Origin: Bdellovibrionales bacterium
GTDB taxonomy: Bacteria > Bdellovibrionota > Bdellovibrionia > Bdellovibrionales > UBA1609
Direction of reading: 5' to 3'
Assembly (NCBI GenBank): GCA_015163875.1
Contig: JAAOIH010000006.1
Coordinates: 1-62,256, forward strand
Length of the DNA: 62,256 nt
Shown here: positions 61,101 through 62,256 of the stretch, in pieces
Layout of the letters: each line of letters opens with the position of its first letter
Numbering within the stretch: position 1 is the first letter of the stretch
Translations under genes and position numbers: made by a program
Notes under the pieces: model-generated
The model's input: only the letters and a program-made list of their open reading frames with translations
Database searches by the model: none
What the model was told of the DNA's origin: nothing

Positions 61101-61994
61101 ATGAAATTAATTACACTAAACTTGGCCGCCCTAACAATAATGTTATTTGTGACAAGCGCCCAAGCAGATAATATACAAAGTTATCACAATACCGTAAAAG
61201 AAATGTTACAGCTTCGTCAAAAAATAGGGATAAACCAAGTTGTAAAAAAAGTACAAACAGCACTTTTAAAAATTGTTGATGAAACAGTAACTGAAAAGTT
61301 TTCTAATAATTCTGAAGTTAGTGCCTCTGGCATTGCTCCAGTGCAAACAGGAGATGGTTTTATGTTTATCCCATATTCTGTAAACTATATTCAGTCTAGC
61401 CACAGTGATGTTGTAAAGCTGATTGTCAGAAATGCCAAAGAAGTTAACTCTTTTGATGACAAAGTTAAAAAAGAGTTCAAACAATTAAATTTTGATGTAA
61501 ATCAATATATTAAAGACAACATTAACAACATCATTCATATAAAAAGTTTAGCCGCACAAGCCTTAATGCAAGCATCTACACTTATGGACGAAAACTATCC
61601 TATATCTATTGGCGAGCTAGAAGATATTATTGATGTTGCCATGCAAATCGATTTTTCAGGAGTGCAAGAAGTATCGGTATGTGAAAAAATAAATTACACC
61701 AACCGCAGCAGGGGATCGGAACAAAAAGTTTCTGGATTTTTTGGCTTATTTATTGGTGGTAGCGCAAAAAAACAAAGTCAGTGGAATCAGATGGCCCACT
61801 CTAAAACTACTTGTGATTATTCTTACAACAAAGCTGTAACTATAAAAGCAGGTGAAGGTACGGAAAATAGAATAAACTTATCAGAAGTGGACCGAGTTTT
61901 AAAATCTTGGATTAAGTCTAGTATGGCAAAGCGACTGTTTCAGTATAAAGAGCAGTTATACTTCCCTCACTTTGGAAGTCCGTACTACCAGTAA
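61101..61994 (+). CDS. exported protein with a Cys-flanked glycine-rich loop
   Basis: This 297-residue protein has a signal peptide (ending TSAQA) and a helical N-terminal part (VKEMLQLRQKIGINQVVKKVQTALLKIVDETV). Residues from about 195 to 245 run from VSVCEKINYTNRS through a hydrophobic Gly-rich stretch VSGFFGLFIGGSAKK to TTCDYSYNK, so two Cys could close a loop. That loop might insert into membranes (speculative). No family is recognised. It lies 52 bases after the 59948 gene on the same strand. Confidence 0.65.
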   Translation: MKLITLNLAALTIMLFVTSAQADNIQSYHNTVKEMLQLRQKIGINQVVKKVQTALLKIVDETVTEKFSNNSEVSASGIAPVQTGDGFMFIPYSVNYIQSSHSDVVKLIVRNAKEVNSFDDKVKKEFKQLNFDVNQYIKDNINNIIHIKSLAAQALMQASTLMDENYPISIGELEDIIDVAMQIDFSGVQEVSVCEKINYTNRSRGSEQKVSGFFGLFIGGSAKKQSQWNQMAHSKTTCDYSYNKAVTIKAGEGTENRINLSEVDRVLKSWIKSSMAKRLFQYKEQLYFPHFGSPYYQ

Positions 61995-62072
61995 TTTAGA
62001 ACAGCGAAGTAAGAAAAAACTTCTTACATTTTAGCTTCGATAATACAATATAAGATCTAAAAGAAGAATAGA

Positions 62073-62112
62073 ATGAAAAGTAAAATAACAAAGGAGAATA
62101 GAATGAATAATA
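62073..62112 (+). repeat. 30-base in-frame repeat at a gene start
   Basis: GAATAGAATGAA occurs at about 62068 and again 30 bases later, providing two in-frame ATG codons (62073 and 62103). Only the second has a perfect AAGGAG site. This may be a small duplication of the translation start. Confidence 0.4.
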
Positions 62113-62256
62113 GAATAAGAATAATAAGCTTTTTAGTGTCGGCAGTGATTTTTCAAACATTTGCTTATGCCGTAACTAACAACACCAGAAATAAGTGTGT
62201 TACTCAGAATCAGGTAGATGCAAAATTCTTTAGGCTTGTTATAGAAAATCGTAATC
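62103..62256 (+). CDS. exported protein, cut by the window end
   Basis: The frame starts at ATG 62103 after AAGGAG and is open to the edge: 51 complete codons. The N-terminus is a signal peptide (RIRIISFLVSAVIFQTFAYA), then NNTRNKCVTQNQVDAKFF. Its leader is nearly the same as that of the 59948 gene, hinting at paralogy. Nothing more can be said without the rest. Confidence 0.6.
   Translation, partial: MNNRIRIISFLVSAVIFQTFAYAVTNNTRNKCVTQNQVDAKFFRLVIENRN

Noticed and set aside
1-62256. tRNA genes, CRISPR array, insertion sequences or prophage
   Set aside because: No T-loop with cloverleaf context, no regularly spaced repeats and no transposase or phage motifs were seen; many A/T runs only mimic repeats.

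Overview
The window is a chromosomal segment of a strongly AT-rich, Gram-negative (diderm) bacterium. Outer-membrane functions are plain: TolQ, TolR, a TolA/TonB-like protein and TolB; a BamD-like lipoprotein; an LptM-like small lipoprotein; a CusCBA-type efflux pump; and many proteins with signal peptides or lipoboxes. A 64-residue histone-fold protein at 15520 closely resembles the known Bdellovibrio histone. With the gene set, this makes a Bdellovibrionota-like (predatory-lineage) organism my best guess. This rests on recalled family knowledge, not a search. I see no tRNA, insertion sequence, prophage or CRISPR array, and no gene-free gap exceeds 300 bases.

Layout. 1-2.8 kb: tail of an unknown gene, an SPFH/Band-7 protein, an alpha/beta hydrolase and an FHA protein. 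2.8-9.8 kb: rpsF, a polytopic membrane protein and rplI (with no rpsR between them), then a reverse-strand fis-like/dnaB pair, queE, and divergent ftsK. 9.8-12.9 kb: LptM-like lipoprotein, dapA, dapB, a secreted unknown and a TalC-type transaldolase. 12.9-17.7 kb: a lipoprotein, a large secreted protein, the histone, a CysZ/EI24-like membrane protein and an amidohydrolase-fold lipoprotein. 17.7-20.3 kb: an Nfu Fe-S carrier, a thioredoxin-fold protein and an ABC-F ATPase. 20.3-27.2 kb: a reverse-strand CusA/CusB/TolC efflux operon, divergent from an ECF sigma factor and a four-helix membrane protein, with a matching pair of inverted arms in the shared control region. 27.2-30 kb: a lipoprotein, a small secreted protein and an RRM RNA-binding protein; two identical 43-base terminators lie here. 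30-34.7 kb: sufBCDS. 34.7-40.7 kb: an unknown membrane-anchored protein, tolQRA-tolB, a periplasmic cyclophilin and an NAD-dependent epimerase. 40.7-44.8 kb: a reverse-strand six-gene run (SH3, cyclic-nucleotide-binding, AI-2E/PerM, BamD, TPR, HPRT-like). 44.9-48.9 kb: aminotransferase, astA and astD. 48.9-56.3 kb: mltG, an unknown, a TrmA/RlmD methyltransferase, a secreted DNase I-fold enzyme, rnpB, an unknown and pepA. 56.4-62.3 kb: a tract of poorly characterised exported proteins with internally duplicated Cys-bounded motifs, plus a TPR/winged-helix protein in operon with an exported partner.

How it fits together. Most of the window is housekeeping: cell-envelope construction (dap, tol, bamD, mltG), Fe-S assembly (suf, nfu), replication and segregation (dnaB, ftsK), translation and RNA processing. 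The parts most worth attention are the histone locus, the ECF-sigma/Cus locus, the exported repeat proteins after 56 kb, and several palindromic sites and apparently leaderless promoters.
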